From an uncultured Erysipelotrichaceae bacterium (GTDB lineage Bacteria; Bacillota_I; Bacilli_A; Erysipelotrichales; Coprobacillaceae): a stretch of 26,434 nt of DNA. The stretch is taken from contig URQL01000006.1 of the NCBI GenBank assembly GCA_900550005.1, positions 1 through 26,434 of the forward strand. The letters are read 5' to 3'. The notes under the pieces were generated by a model, which was not told the DNA's origin, ran no database searches, and saw only the letters and a list, made by a program, of their open reading frames with translations. This document shows positions 16,963-24,185 of this stretch, in pieces (positions within the stretch are counted from its first letter, which is position 1; every line of letters begins with the position of its first letter). The translations under genes were made by a program, and so were the position numbers.

Positions 16963-16979
16963 GAAATCATTATCATTTC
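16963..16979. promoter_or_regulatory. Inverted repeat, possible RpiR operator
   Basis: GAAAT-7-ATTTC, a symmetric element in the divergent region between the broken RpiR regulator and the GH1 gene, 33 bases upstream of the GH1 -10 box. GAAAT/ATTTC half-sites are common for RpiR-type proteins. AT-rich background makes chance occurrence possible. Confidence 0.35.
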
Positions 16980-17011
16980 ACTTTTTATATCTATCCATTT
17001 AAAAAAGTAAC

Positions 17012-17020
17012 TGCTATGAT
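17012..17020 (+). promoter_or_regulatory. Extended -10 promoter of the second GH1 gene
   Basis: TGCTATGAT is an extended -10 element (TGnTATnnT) 27 bases before ATG 17048. No good -35 box is visible, which fits an extended -10 promoter and possible need for an activator. Confidence 0.5.
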
Positions 17021-17047
17021 AGAATAAACAAAAGGAGGAAACAAAAA

Positions 17048-18454
17048 ATGTTTAAAAAAGATTTTTTATGGGGTGGGGCTATTGCTGCTCACCAAGTAGA
17101 AGGTGGTTTTGATAAAGGAGGTAAAGGTTTAGGTGTTTATGATGTATTAACAGCCGGAACTCATGAAATTCCTAGACGAATTACAGATGGCATTGTTGAA
17201 GGAGAATATTACCCTAATCATGAAGCTATTCGCTTCTATGATTACTACAAAGAAGATATGGCTCTATTTGCGAAAATGGGATTTAAAACGTTACGTACAA
17301 GTATTAACTGGCCTAGAATCTATCCAACTGGATTAGAAGATCAACCTAATGAAGATGGATTAAAATTCTATGATGATCTCTTTGATGAAATGCATAAATA
17401 TGGAATCGAGCCTTTAATTACTCTATCTCACTTTGAAATTCCTTATGAACTTTATAAAAAATATAATGGATTCTACAGTAGAGAAACTGTTAACTGTTTT
17501 GTGAAATTTGCTAGAACATGTTTTGAAAGATATAAAGATAAAGTCACTTATTGGTTAACTTTCAATGAGATCAATAATCAAATCATCACCGATTCAGATT
17601 TATACCTACTTACCAATTCAGGTGCTGCTTATCCTAAAGGATGTAATAAAATGGATATCATGTACCAATGTGTTCATCATAATTTAGTAGCGAGTGCTTT
17701 AGCCGTTAAAATTGGTCATGAAATCAACCCTAATTTTAAAATTGGATGTTGTCTTGCATCTATGCCAATTTATCCTAAAACATGTAATCCAGATGATATC
17801 TTTGCTGCACACCAAATGGATCAAGTACTTAATTACATGTTCACAGATGTTCATTGTATTGGTAAATATCCTGCTTTTATTTCAGATTATTGGCAAAAAC
17901 ATGATGTACACGTGAAAATATTACCAGAAGATGATCAAATTCTAAGTGAAGGTACGGTTGATTATATTGGCTTTACTTATTACAATACTTTAACTGTAGA
18001 AGCTAATAAAGATACGGGTTATAAAGAAGTCGTTAATCCCTATTTACCTTTAACAAAATGGAATTGGTCAATTGATCCAAAAGGATTAAGATACGCTATG
18101 AATTGCTTATATGAAAAATATCATTTACCATTATTTATTGTAGAAAATGGATTAGGAGCAATCGATAAAGTTGAAGAAGATGGGTCAATCAATGATGATT
18201 ACCGTATTGATTTTTTAAGAGATCATATTATTGAAATGAAAAAAGCCGTTGAACAAGATGGTGTAGATTTGTTAGGATACACTGTTTGGGGATGTATCGA
18301 TCCAATCTCTTTTACAACTGGAGAAATGAAAAAACGTTATGGATTCATCTATGTTGATCGTAACAATGATGGATCAGGAACCTATAAAAGAAGTATCAAA
18401 AAATCATTCAATTGGTATAAACAAATAATAGCAAGTAATGGTGAAGAACTTTAA
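17048..18454 (+). CDS. 6-phospho-beta-glucosidase, glycoside hydrolase family 1
   Basis: 468-aa GH1 enzyme. LWGGAIAAHQVEG at the N-terminus, acid/base E174 in TFNEINN, nucleophile E366 in IVENGLG and the C-terminal phosphate-binding segment (TGEMKKRYGFIYVD) are complete. It is paralogous to the GH1 enzyme on the opposite strand at 10681-12147, which is 20 residues longer through an insertion near the N-terminus. Start ATG follows AAAGGAGG. The adjoining divergent RpiR regulator is broken and the gene downstream is a fragment, so this enzyme survives without its likely partners. A PTS permease is not encoded here. Confidence 0.93.
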   Translation: MFKKDFLWGGAIAAHQVEGGFDKGGKGLGVYDVLTAGTHEIPRRITDGIVEGEYYPNHEAIRFYDYYKEDMALFAKMGFKTLRTSINWPRIYPTGLEDQPNEDGLKFYDDLFDEMHKYGIEPLITLSHFEIPYELYKKYNGFYSRETVNCFVKFARTCFERYKDKVTYWLTFNEINNQIITDSDLYLLTNSGAAYPKGCNKMDIMYQCVHHNLVASALAVKIGHEINPNFKIGCCLASMPIYPKTCNPDDIFAAHQMDQVLNYMFTDVHCIGKYPAFISDYWQKHDVHVKILPEDDQILSEGTVDYIGFTYYNTLTVEANKDTGYKEVVNPYLPLTKWNWSIDPKGLRYAMNCLYEKYHLPLFIVENGLGAIDKVEEDGSINDDYRIDFLRDHIIEMKKAVEQDGVDLLGYTVWGCIDPISFTTGEMKKRYGFIYVDRNNDGSGTYKRSIKKSFNWYKQIIASNGEEL

Positions 18455-18469
18455 TAAAAGGAGAACCAT

Positions 18470-18692
18470 ATGAATTTTGAAGAACAAAAAATTTATTTTA
18501 AGCGGTCAAATGTACAATGATTTAACCCCTGAATTAGTTAAAGCAAGAAAAGGAACTGTCTTTCTTACTAACGAATATAATGCAAGTTTTGGTAAACCCC
18601 AAGAAGTTAGAGAAAACATTTTAAAAAAATTACTGGGATCTATGAAAACAGATATCCATTTTGAACCTAATGTTCGTTTTGAATTTGGTTAG
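18470..18692 (+). pseudogene. Sugar O-acetyltransferase (maltose acetyltransferase type), fragment
   Basis: Only the N-terminal Mac domain is left: LSGQMYND, EYNASFGKPQ, LLGSMKTDIHFEPNVRFEFG, then a stop. The catalytic left-handed beta-helix of about 110 residues is missing. ATG 18470 follows AAAGGAG and starts NFEEQK, but the frame slips at a run of six A before LSGQMYND. The gene lies 15 bases after the GH1 gene and would have been co-transcribed with it. Confidence 0.82.
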
Positions 18693-18722
18693 ATAAATTA
18701 CCTGAATTCAAATTATTCGACT

Positions 18723-18760
18723 AAAAAAAGCAAACCTCAAATTTTGAGGTTTGTTTTTTT
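18723..18760. terminator. Bidirectional terminator between the acetyltransferase fragment and ddh
   Basis: A 10-bp stem (CAAACCTCAA 18731-18740 with TTGAGGTTTG 18744-18753, 3-base loop) flanked by seven As before and seven Ts after; it serves both convergent transcripts. The ddh stop codon lies just inside it on the right. Confidence 0.9.
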
Positions 18761-19733
18761 AAATCATTTCTTTTCTTAAAGTTGCTTCATCTTTACTACT
18801 TAATTTAGCAAATGGAACATCAATAACGGTAATTGCACCCGTTGTTCTTTCACTTGCCATGCGATAAATCGCTCTGGCATAAGCAACTAAAACACTTGAC
18901 GTAAATTCAGGGTTGCTATCTAATTGTAATCGAAGCTCTGCTACTTGACTCATTTCGTCGCTTGTATTTCCACTACGAATAACAAATCCTCCATGAGGTA
19001 AGCCTGCATGTTTTTCATTTAATTCTTCTTGGCTAATGAAATGAACTGTTGTATCATAGTCAGCAAAATAATTAGGCATTTCAACGATTTCTTTTTCAAT
19101 TCTTTGTAAATCTGCTCCTTCTTTGGCAACAACATAACATTCTCGTATATGTTTTTGTCTTGTTGTTAAATCTGGATGTTTTCCTGATCTTGCTTGTTCT
19201 ACTGCTGTTTCTACAGGTACAGTATATTGTCTAGCATCTTGAACACCTTCAATTCGACGAATGGCATCACTATGTCCTTGAGAAACACCTTTTCCCCAGA
19301 ATGTATAATCTTTACCATCTGGTAAAATACTAGAAAATAAAGTTCTTGCTAGTGAAAATAAACCTGGATCCCATCCACATGAAATAAGTGATAAATGTCC
19401 ATTTTCTTTAGCAACTTTATTCATTACTCCATAATATTCAGGTATTTTTGCGTGAGTATCAAAACTATCAATTGTATTATATAATTTTGCCATTTCAGGT
19501 CCTTGCACTGGTAAATCTGTAGCTGAACCACCACATAAAATAAGGACATCAATTTGATCTTTATAATTTTCAATTGTTGATAAAGCATAAATTGGAGTTC
19601 CTCCATCACTTACCATACCTTCTTTTCCTCTTCGTGAAAAAATAGCAACTAACTCCATATCTGGATTTTTTTTGATCGCTTTTTCTACCCCTTTTCCTAA
19701 ATTTCCATAACCATTAATTCCAATACGTATCAT
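18759..19733 (-). CDS. ddh: meso-Diaminopimelate D-dehydrogenase
   Basis: NADPH-dependent enzyme, 324 aa, that makes meso-diaminopimelate from tetrahydrodipicolinate in one step, a short cut in lysine and cell-wall synthesis. The N-terminal GINGYGNLG (residues 4-12) is the Rossmann motif. AIFSRRG binds the NADP phosphate. Further family segments are ILCGGSATDLPVQGP, SFDTHAKIPEYY, SCGWDPGLFS and GKGVSQGHSDAIRRI. Length and motifs match canonical Ddh. It has its own promoter (19758-19786) and terminator. No other dap genes are nearby. Confidence 0.94.
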   Translation of the reverse strand: MIRIGINGYGNLGKGVEKAIKKNPDMELVAIFSRRGKEGMVSDGGTPIYALSTIENYKDQIDVLILCGGSATDLPVQGPEMAKLYNTIDSFDTHAKIPEYYGVMNKVAKENGHLSLISCGWDPGLFSLARTLFSSILPDGKDYTFWGKGVSQGHSDAIRRIEGVQDARQYTVPVETAVEQARSGKHPDLTTRQKHIRECYVVAKEGADLQRIEKEIVEMPNYFADYDTTVHFISQEELNEKHAGLPHGGFVIRSGNTSDEMSQVAELRLQLDSNPEFTSSVLVAYARAIYRMASERTTGAITVIDVPFAKLSSKDEATLRKEMI

Positions 19734-19757
19734 ATTTTTATCCCTCTTTTCTTTTTT

Positions 19758-19786
19758 ATTCTATCTTATTTATTTTTATTTGTCTA
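19758..19786 (-). promoter_or_regulatory. Predicted promoter of ddh
   Basis: Minus-strand TAGACA (19781-19786) and TAGAAT (19758-19763) with a 17-base spacer, 25 bases upstream of the ddh start. Confidence 0.6.
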
Positions 19787-19804
19787 TCATCATGGTTTTT
19801 TTAT

Positions 19805-19851
19805 GATTAATATAAAATCGGCTAATCTAAGGTCAAACCTTAAATCAGTCG
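19805..19851 (-). terminator. Terminator-like hairpin after the GH1 pseudogene
   Basis: The minus-strand RNA forms a stem of about 14 pairs around a UUG loop, centred on AAGGUUUGACCUU (19819-19851), then CCG and a U-rich stretch. Two pairs are G-U on this strand and would be mismatched on the other, supporting minus-strand use. The core TAAGGTcaaACCTTA is also a DNA palindrome. Confidence 0.55.
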
Positions 19852-19872
19852 AAATTATAGTTATTTAGATTT

Positions 19873-20424
19873 TCATTCTTTTACTAATTCTTCACCGTTT
19901 GTTTCAATAACACGTTTAAACCAATCATAAGAATATTTTTTTTACACGTTTTAATGTACCTGTTCCATCATTAAAACGATCTACATAAACAAATCCATAA
20001 CGCTTAGCCATTTCACCAGTACCAGCTGATACAATATCAATTGGTCCCCAATATAAATAACCCATAACATCAACACCATCTAGGATGGCTTCATGAACTT
20101 GTTCTAAATGATCTTTAATGTATTGAATTCTTTCTTTATCAATGATTTGTCCATTTTCATCTAATGTTTCATGCATTCCAATTCCATTTTCAACAATAAA
20201 CAATGGTAAATGATAACGATCCTATAAGAAATTTAATACATAACGTATTCCTTTTGGATCAACTGCCCATCCCCAATCTGAATATTTTAAATAAGGGTTC
20301 TTTTGTCATAACACCAACACATACATCTGTAACATTAGGTTGTTTACCATCTTCTAACCAAGCACCTTCTGCTTAATTAGCAACAATAGCTCCACCCCCA
20401 TAAAAAATTCTTAGGAAAACTCAT
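19873..20424 (-). pseudogene. 6-phospho-beta-glucosidase (GH1) pseudogene with large internal deletion
   Basis: Start ATG (20422-20424) and the GH1 N-terminus MSFPKNFLWGG can be read, with an extra G in the run of five at LWGG and a TAA replacing Gln in AN(Q)AEG. After about 45 codons the sequence jumps to YLKYSDWGWAVDPKG, so nearly 300 residues, including the acid/base NEI motif, are gone. A TAG interrupts before DRYHLP. The nucleophile motif FIVENGIG and the C-terminal TGEMAKRYGFVYVD remain. A run of eight A near 19935 causes a last frameshift before YSYDWFKRVIETNGEEL. It is closest in wording to the GH1 enzyme at 10681-12147. Confidence 0.9.
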
Positions 20425-20512
20425 ATTCTACCTTCTTTCTTTTCTTTGTTTAAAGCATATCATGTTTTTTCTTTTTATTTAGATAATTTCACTTTATACA
20501 AATAAATATGTA

Positions 20513-21139
20513 TTAAATATGCCAACTCCACTTCAAACAATCCAACCCTTCTTTTCCTTGTTTTAAATGATTTAATTCTTCTTTGCAAAAATTAAAAGAT
20601 TGATCAATTAATTCATTAGCCCAATCTGGTGTAAAGAAATAGTATTCACCTGTTAATTCACTTTTCATTTGTTGATTAACTTCATCACAAAAGTTTTCTA
20701 AATCAAATTTCGCAATACAATTTAACTTTTCTTGATTAAAGTTTTCTATCTTTTTTAATTCAAAATCAAATTGATAATTTTTATTTAAGTAAGAATTCAG
20801 AACTTCATAATCATGATGTAACTGATCTACATTTTCTCGTTTTTTAGAACTCCATTGCTTTTGAATATACATAAAATTCCTAAAAATAATATCTTCTATT
20901 AAATGTAAATAATACCCTAAATAAAGAGCATCTGTTTTCATAAGTTCTCCAAACAATGCGCGATATTCATCTAAATCATAATAGTATTCACCATTTTCTT
21001 TTTGCTTTTTTAAATGACTATTTCCTTCAATCGCACCATCAGGTAAAACACATCCTAATCTTAATCGATCAATATCTTTAAATTCAAATTCTTTAATTAT
21101 TTTTTGTGTAACTGCTAAATGGATCAGACTAGATGACAT
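20513..21139 (-). CDS. Zinc-dependent phospholipase C-like domain protein
   Basis: 208 aa. The pattern SSSLIHLAVTQKI at the N-terminus, LRLGCVLPDGAI around residue 30 and LYLGYYLHLIEDIIF around residue 75 matches the zinc-dependent phospholipase C/D-like family, in which these His and Asp residues bind metal. There is no signal peptide, so a secreted phospholipase role is unlikely. Many short cytoplasmic proteins of this type have no known substrate. Start ATG follows GAGGAGGGG. It stands alone between two pseudogenes. Confidence 0.6.
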   Translation of the reverse strand: MSSSLIHLAVTQKIIKEFEFKDIDRLRLGCVLPDGAIEGNSHLKKQKENGEYYYDLDEYRALFGELMKTDALYLGYYLHLIEDIIFRNFMYIQKQWSSKKRENVDQLHHDYEVLNSYLNKNYQFDFELKKIENFNQEKLNCIAKFDLENFCDEVNQQMKSELTGEYYFFTPDWANELIDQSFNFCKEELNHLKQGKEGLDCLKWSWHI

Positions 21140-21218
21140 AATAACCCCTCCTCATATAATATCTAATTATAAACACATTATACATGATTACTTCTAAAAT
21201 AACACTTGAAATGGAAAT

Positions 21219-21250
21219 AAAAAATCCGTAATCACACATAACATTACGGA
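21219..21250 (-). terminator. Terminator after the AAA-ATPase pseudogene
   Basis: An 8-bp stem (TCCGTAAT 21225-21232 with ATTACGGA 21243-21250) followed by six Ts on the minus strand. Confidence 0.8.
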
Positions 21251-21263
21251 CTTTGGTTATTAT

Positions 21264-21790
21264 CTAATACTCTTTACTTAATAAAAAATCAGTGATATTC
21301 ATTGTTTTTATTTCTTGATAATTATCACTTGCAAAATCATTTGCCATAACAACATATTTTGGATAATTATCTTTGATTTCTAATAATTGATCCTATTCTC
21401 TCTTTTGTGTTTTTTCAGGTTTAATTTCCTGTGTCACCTGTACATAAATTTTATCGTTTTGTTTTGTTGCTAGAAAATCTATTTCTTTGTCCTTCCTTTT
21501 TCCTATACAAACATCATATCCTCTTCTTCTAAATTCTAAATAAACAATATTTTCTAAAGATAAAACAACACTATATCCTAAAACCGCCTATCTTAATGAA
21601 ATATCGGCTAAATAAAGTTTTTCCTGTGTTTTAAAATTTCTTTTCCTTATAAATCATATCGTGAACATTTATGAAAAATATATGCTTTTTGAAGCTTTTA
21701 TAAATGACTATACGCTGTTTTATTATCAGTTCTCTTGCTATCTTATCTTCAAATCTCATTGAATCAAAACAATAATTTAATATTTGAACA
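21264..21790 (-). pseudogene. AAA ATPase with DUF4143 domain, C-terminal remnant
   Basis: The C-terminal part of a P-loop ATPase of the common AAA_14/DUF4143 type can be read through stops and frameshifts: LQKAYIFHKCSRYD, KTQEKLYLADISLR, ENIVYLEFRRRGYDVCIG, then KEIDFLA (a PD-(D/E)xK-like E-x-D pattern) and a final ITDFLLSKEY. At least three in-frame stops occur and the N-terminal ATPase is missing. The upstream limit near 21790 is approximate. From 21791 to 21959 I see only AT-rich sequence without a recognisable gene. Confidence 0.78.
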
Positions 21791-21959
21791 TCATCAACAT
21801 TTCTTTCTTATTTTACTTATCGCAATATTTAAAATGCTTCAATCGTTTTGCGATTTTAAACAGCAAAATTTTATATTATTACCAATTATTGCAAATAGAA
21901 TACACTTTATATAAATCACATTATTATATATATATGAACAGTTAACCATTTTCCAATAT

Positions 21960-22002
21960 AAAAAAAATCCATAAACACCAGATTTTCTAATGTCTATGGA
22001 TT
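21960..22002 (-). terminator. Terminator of the rpsF-ssb-rpsR operon
   Basis: An 8-bp stem (AATCCATA 21966-21973 with TATGGATT 21995-22002) followed on the minus strand by a run of eight Ts, 30 bases beyond rpsR. Confidence 0.75.
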
Positions 22003-22031
22003 CTAATTCTTTATAAATTTGGGTATATAAA

Positions 22032-22262
22032 TTATTCACCAACGTATGGTAATAAAGCCATTTGTCTAGCTCTTTTGATTGCAGTAGCTAACATTCTTTG
22101 ATATTTAGCGCTAGTTCCTGTTACACGTCTTGGGATAATTTTTCCATTAGCTGAAATGAATCTTTTTAATAATTCTACATCTTTGTAGTCGATTTCAGTA
22201 ATTTTGTTTTTTGTAAAATAACAAACTTTTTTTCTACCCATTCTTTGTTTTCTGTAAGCCAT
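22032..22262 (-). CDS. rpsR: 30S ribosomal protein S18
   Basis: 76 aa, full length. RKKVCYFT near the N-terminus, IDYKDVELLKRFIS, the strongly conserved GKIIPRRVTGTSAKYQR and the C-terminal AIKRARQMALLPY are diagnostic of S18. It binds S6 in the platform of the small subunit. Third gene of the usual rpsF-ssb-rpsR operon, 18 bases after ssb. Confidence 0.97.
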   Translation of the reverse strand: MAYRKQRMGRKKVCYFTKNKITEIDYKDVELLKRFISANGKIIPRRVTGTSAKYQRMLATAIKRARQMALLPYVGE

Positions 22263-22280
22263 GTTTACACATCCTCCTAT

Positions 22281-22745
22281 CTAAAATTGTATGTCGTCAT
22301 CCATAATGTCAAATGCATTGGAAATGTTATCAAAATCACTACCAAAATCATTTGAACTATCATTGTTGTTATAGAATGATTGATTTGATGTATCAATTTG
22401 TGGTTGCGTATTTCTTTCTCTAGCTTGTCTAGATTCTAAGAATTGTACAGAATCACAAACTACTTCTACGACACTACGTCTAGAACCATCTTGAGCAACA
22501 TAAGTTCTTGATTGAAGTCTTCCTTCAACCCCAACTAATGATCCTTTAAAGCAATAGTTTTTAACATTTTCTGCTGCTTTATTCCAAACGACACAGTTAA
22601 TAAAATCCGTTTGTCTTTCCCCATTTGCATTAGAAAAATTTCTATTGATTGCTAAAGAGAAGCTTGTAACTGGAGTTCCATTTCCTGTTCTTCTAAGTTC
22701 AGGATCGCGTGTCATACGTCCTACCAACACTACACGATTAATCAT
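22281..22745 (-). CDS. ssb: Single-stranded DNA-binding protein
   Basis: 154 aa. The OB-fold (residues 1-105) contains MINRVVLVGRMTRDPELR, TSFSLAINRNF, FINCVVWNKAAENV and GRLQSRTY. A flexible Asn/Ser/Asp-rich tail ends in the acidic tip DDDIQF, which recruits replication and repair partners (usually DDDIPF). Located between the S6 and S18 genes, the standard Gram-positive arrangement. Confidence 0.97.
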   Translation of the reverse strand: MINRVVLVGRMTRDPELRRTGNGTPVTSFSLAINRNFSNANGERQTDFINCVVWNKAAENVKNYCFKGSLVGVEGRLQSRTYVAQDGSRRSVVEVVCDSVQFLESRQARERNTQPQIDTSNQSFYNNNDSSNDFGSDFDNISNAFDIMDDDIQF

Positions 22746-22756
22746 ATCTCTACCTC

Positions 22757-23038
22757 TTATTTACGGATAATCATATGACGTAAGATGTTTGCATTAATTC
22801 TTGATAAACGGTCTAATTCTGCTACATCAGCAGGAGCAACTGTTGCATCAACAACTACATAGTAACCTTTTGTGAAATCTTTGATTTCGTAAGCAAAGTC
22901 ACGTAATCCCCATTCATTCACATTGTCAACTGTACCATTGTTAGCAGTTAAAATATTTTTAACGTTTTCTAATAATGTACTTCTTGCATCGTCTTCTAAA
23001 TTTGGACGAATGATAAACATAATTTCATATTTATTCAT
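22757..23038 (-). CDS. rpsF: 30S ribosomal protein S6
   Basis: 93 aa. NKYEIMFIIRPN at the N-terminus, NEWGLRDFAYEIKDFTKGYYVV in the middle and LSRINANILRHMIIRK at the end are typical. First gene of the operon; ATG follows GGGAGGTG. A promoter at 23118-23146 and a leader hairpin lie upstream. Confidence 0.97.
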   Translation of the reverse strand: MNKYEIMFIIRPNLEDDARSTLLENVKNILTANNGTVDNVNEWGLRDFAYEIKDFTKGYYVVVDATVAPADVAELDRLSRINANILRHMIIRK

Positions 23039-23066
23039 CTTCTGTGCACCTCCCTGTGGTCTAATG

Positions 23067-23088
23067 GATTATATCTTTGGATATAATC
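23067..23088 (-). promoter_or_regulatory. Leader hairpin upstream of rpsF
   Basis: A perfect 9-bp inverted repeat (GATTATATC/GATATAATC, loop CAAA on the minus strand) lies between the promoter and the rpsF ribosome binding site, with a possible CTG/CAG outer stem. rpsF leaders in many bacteria bind the S6-S18 complex, but I do not see the characteristic CCG element, so identity as such a site is uncertain. Confidence 0.4.
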
Positions 23089-23117
23089 AGGCAGTAAACT
23101 TCTTTACATGCTTATTT

Positions 23118-23146
23118 ATGATAACATAAAATTGTATTGATGTAAA
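23118..23146 (-). promoter_or_regulatory. Predicted promoter of the rpsF operon
   Basis: Minus-strand TTTACA (23141-23146) and TATCAT (23118-23123) with a 17-base spacer, about 80 bases upstream of rpsF. Confidence 0.6.
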
Positions 23147-23251
23147 GCTGTTTTTTTACTTATTTTTTATCTTACGTCAAATAAACATGGCCTATTCTAC
23201 TATACGATTTTTTTCAACAAATCACTCACAAATTAATGAATTTTTTATATA

Positions 23252-23283
23252 AAAATGTCAGTTCCATGCAAAACTGACATTTT
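23252..23283. terminator. Terminator after the receiver-domain fragment
   Basis: A 12-bp stem (AAAATGTCAGTT 23252-23263 with AACTGACATTTT 23272-23283, 8-base loop); the minus-strand continuation is T-rich. Confidence 0.8.
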
Positions 23284-23288
23284 ATGTA

Positions 23289-23470
23289 CTATTTTAAAAT
23301 TGAAAGTAAAATTTCTTCTAGTTTTTCGATATCGATTGATTTAGCAATATGACCATTCATTCCTCTAGCAAGTGCTGTTTTACGATCTCCTTCAAATGCA
23401 TTTGCCGTTATTGCAATAATTGGAATTTGAGCTTTCATTGGATCTGTTAAACTGCGAATAGATTTAAAAA
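23289..23470 (-). pseudogene. Receiver-domain C-terminus of a hybrid sensor kinase, fragment
   Basis: About 58 codons match the end of a response-regulator receiver domain as found at the C-terminus of hybrid histidine kinases: SLTDPMKAQIPIIAITANAF, GMNGHIAKSIDIEKLEEIL. The conserved Lys is kept (AKSI, usually AKPI) but the phosphorylated Asp and everything before it are missing. Upstream the open frame runs into AT-rich sequence and the ispD terminator, so the 5' part has been deleted. It keeps its own terminator. Confidence 0.8.
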
Positions 23471-23488
23471 GCAAGAAAAAAACATAGC

Positions 23489-23516
23489 AAAAAACAATGC
23501 ACATTTTGTACATTGT
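23489..23516 (-). terminator. Terminator of ispD
   Basis: A 10-pair stem with one G-U (23494-23503 with 23507-23516) and a 3-base loop, followed by six Ts on the minus strand. It overlaps the first base of the ispD stop codon. Confidence 0.85.
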
Positions 23517-24154
23517 TAACGTAAATCTTCCATTGTTGTGATTTTAATATTCGCAAAGTCCCCTTCAACCACTTTAACTTTAATTCCCATCATCTCTACT
23601 AAACTTGCATCATCTGTTCCCTCTAAATGATGTTCAATTGCATATTGATGCGCTTTTAAAATAGTTTGTGTACGAAAAGCTTGCGGCGTTTGTGCATGCA
23701 TAACACTTTGTCTTGGAATCGTTTCTTTTACATAACCATCCTCTACAATCTTCATGGTATCTTTTGCTTTTACCATTAATAAACAAGCTTCTTCTTCATT
23801 TAAACAAGTTAATAAACGATCAATGAGTTCTTGTTTTAAATAAGGGCGCGCCCCATCATGAATCAAAACATAATCTTCTTTTACTTTAAGAAGCCCTTGA
23901 TAAACACTATCTTGTCGTTCTTTACCCCCATAAGTCATTTCTATTTGAGGATATTTTTTAAATAAATCATTCATATCTTGTTCATCATGTGTGGAGATCA
24001 CCAAAATAATTTGTTTACATTTTGGATCTTGCATAAAAATTTTAACTGTTTTTTCAATCAAGGTCTGATTTTCCATTTTCATAAGTAATTTGTTATAACC
24101 AAGTCCCATTCTTTTACCCATTCCTGCACAAGGAATAACAACACTATAATCCAT
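23516..24154 (-). CDS. ispD: 2-C-methyl-D-erythritol 4-phosphate cytidylyltransferase
   Basis: 212 aa. Couples CTP to methylerythritol phosphate, the third step of the MEP isoprenoid route. N-terminal PCAGMGKRMG is the CTP-binding glycine-rich loop (usually AAGxGxRMG). GGKERQDSVYQGL, LIHDGARPYL, IPRQSVMHAQTPQAF and EGTDDASLVE are the other family motifs. It is slightly shorter than the 230-residue norm at the C-terminus but ends naturally in ITTMEDL. Probably expressed from an extended -10 promoter at 24175-24183; no ispF follows. Confidence 0.94.
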   Translation of the reverse strand: MDYSVVIPCAGMGKRMGLGYNKLLMKMENQTLIEKTVKIFMQDPKCKQIILVISTHDEQDMNDLFKKYPQIEMTYGGKERQDSVYQGLLKVKEDYVLIHDGARPYLKQELIDRLLTCLNEEEACLLMVKAKDTMKIVEDGYVKETIPRQSVMHAQTPQAFRTQTILKAHQYAIEHHLEGTDDASLVEMMGIKVKVVEGDFANIKITTMEDLR

Positions 24155-24174
24155 AATTTCACCTTCTTTTTTTC

Positions 24175-24183
24175 ATTATAGCA
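24175..24183 (-). promoter_or_regulatory. Extended -10 promoter of ispD
   Basis: TGCTATAAT on the minus strand in the 31-base gap between clpC and ispD, with a poor -35 (TATACA) in the clpC end. Suggests ispD can be transcribed independently of clpC. Confidence 0.5.
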
Positions 24184-24185
24184 CA

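Noticed and set aside
21839..22042. Minus-strand open frame of 67 codons after rpsR
   Set aside because: It overlaps the rpsR end and the operon terminator, has no ribosome binding site and resembles no family.
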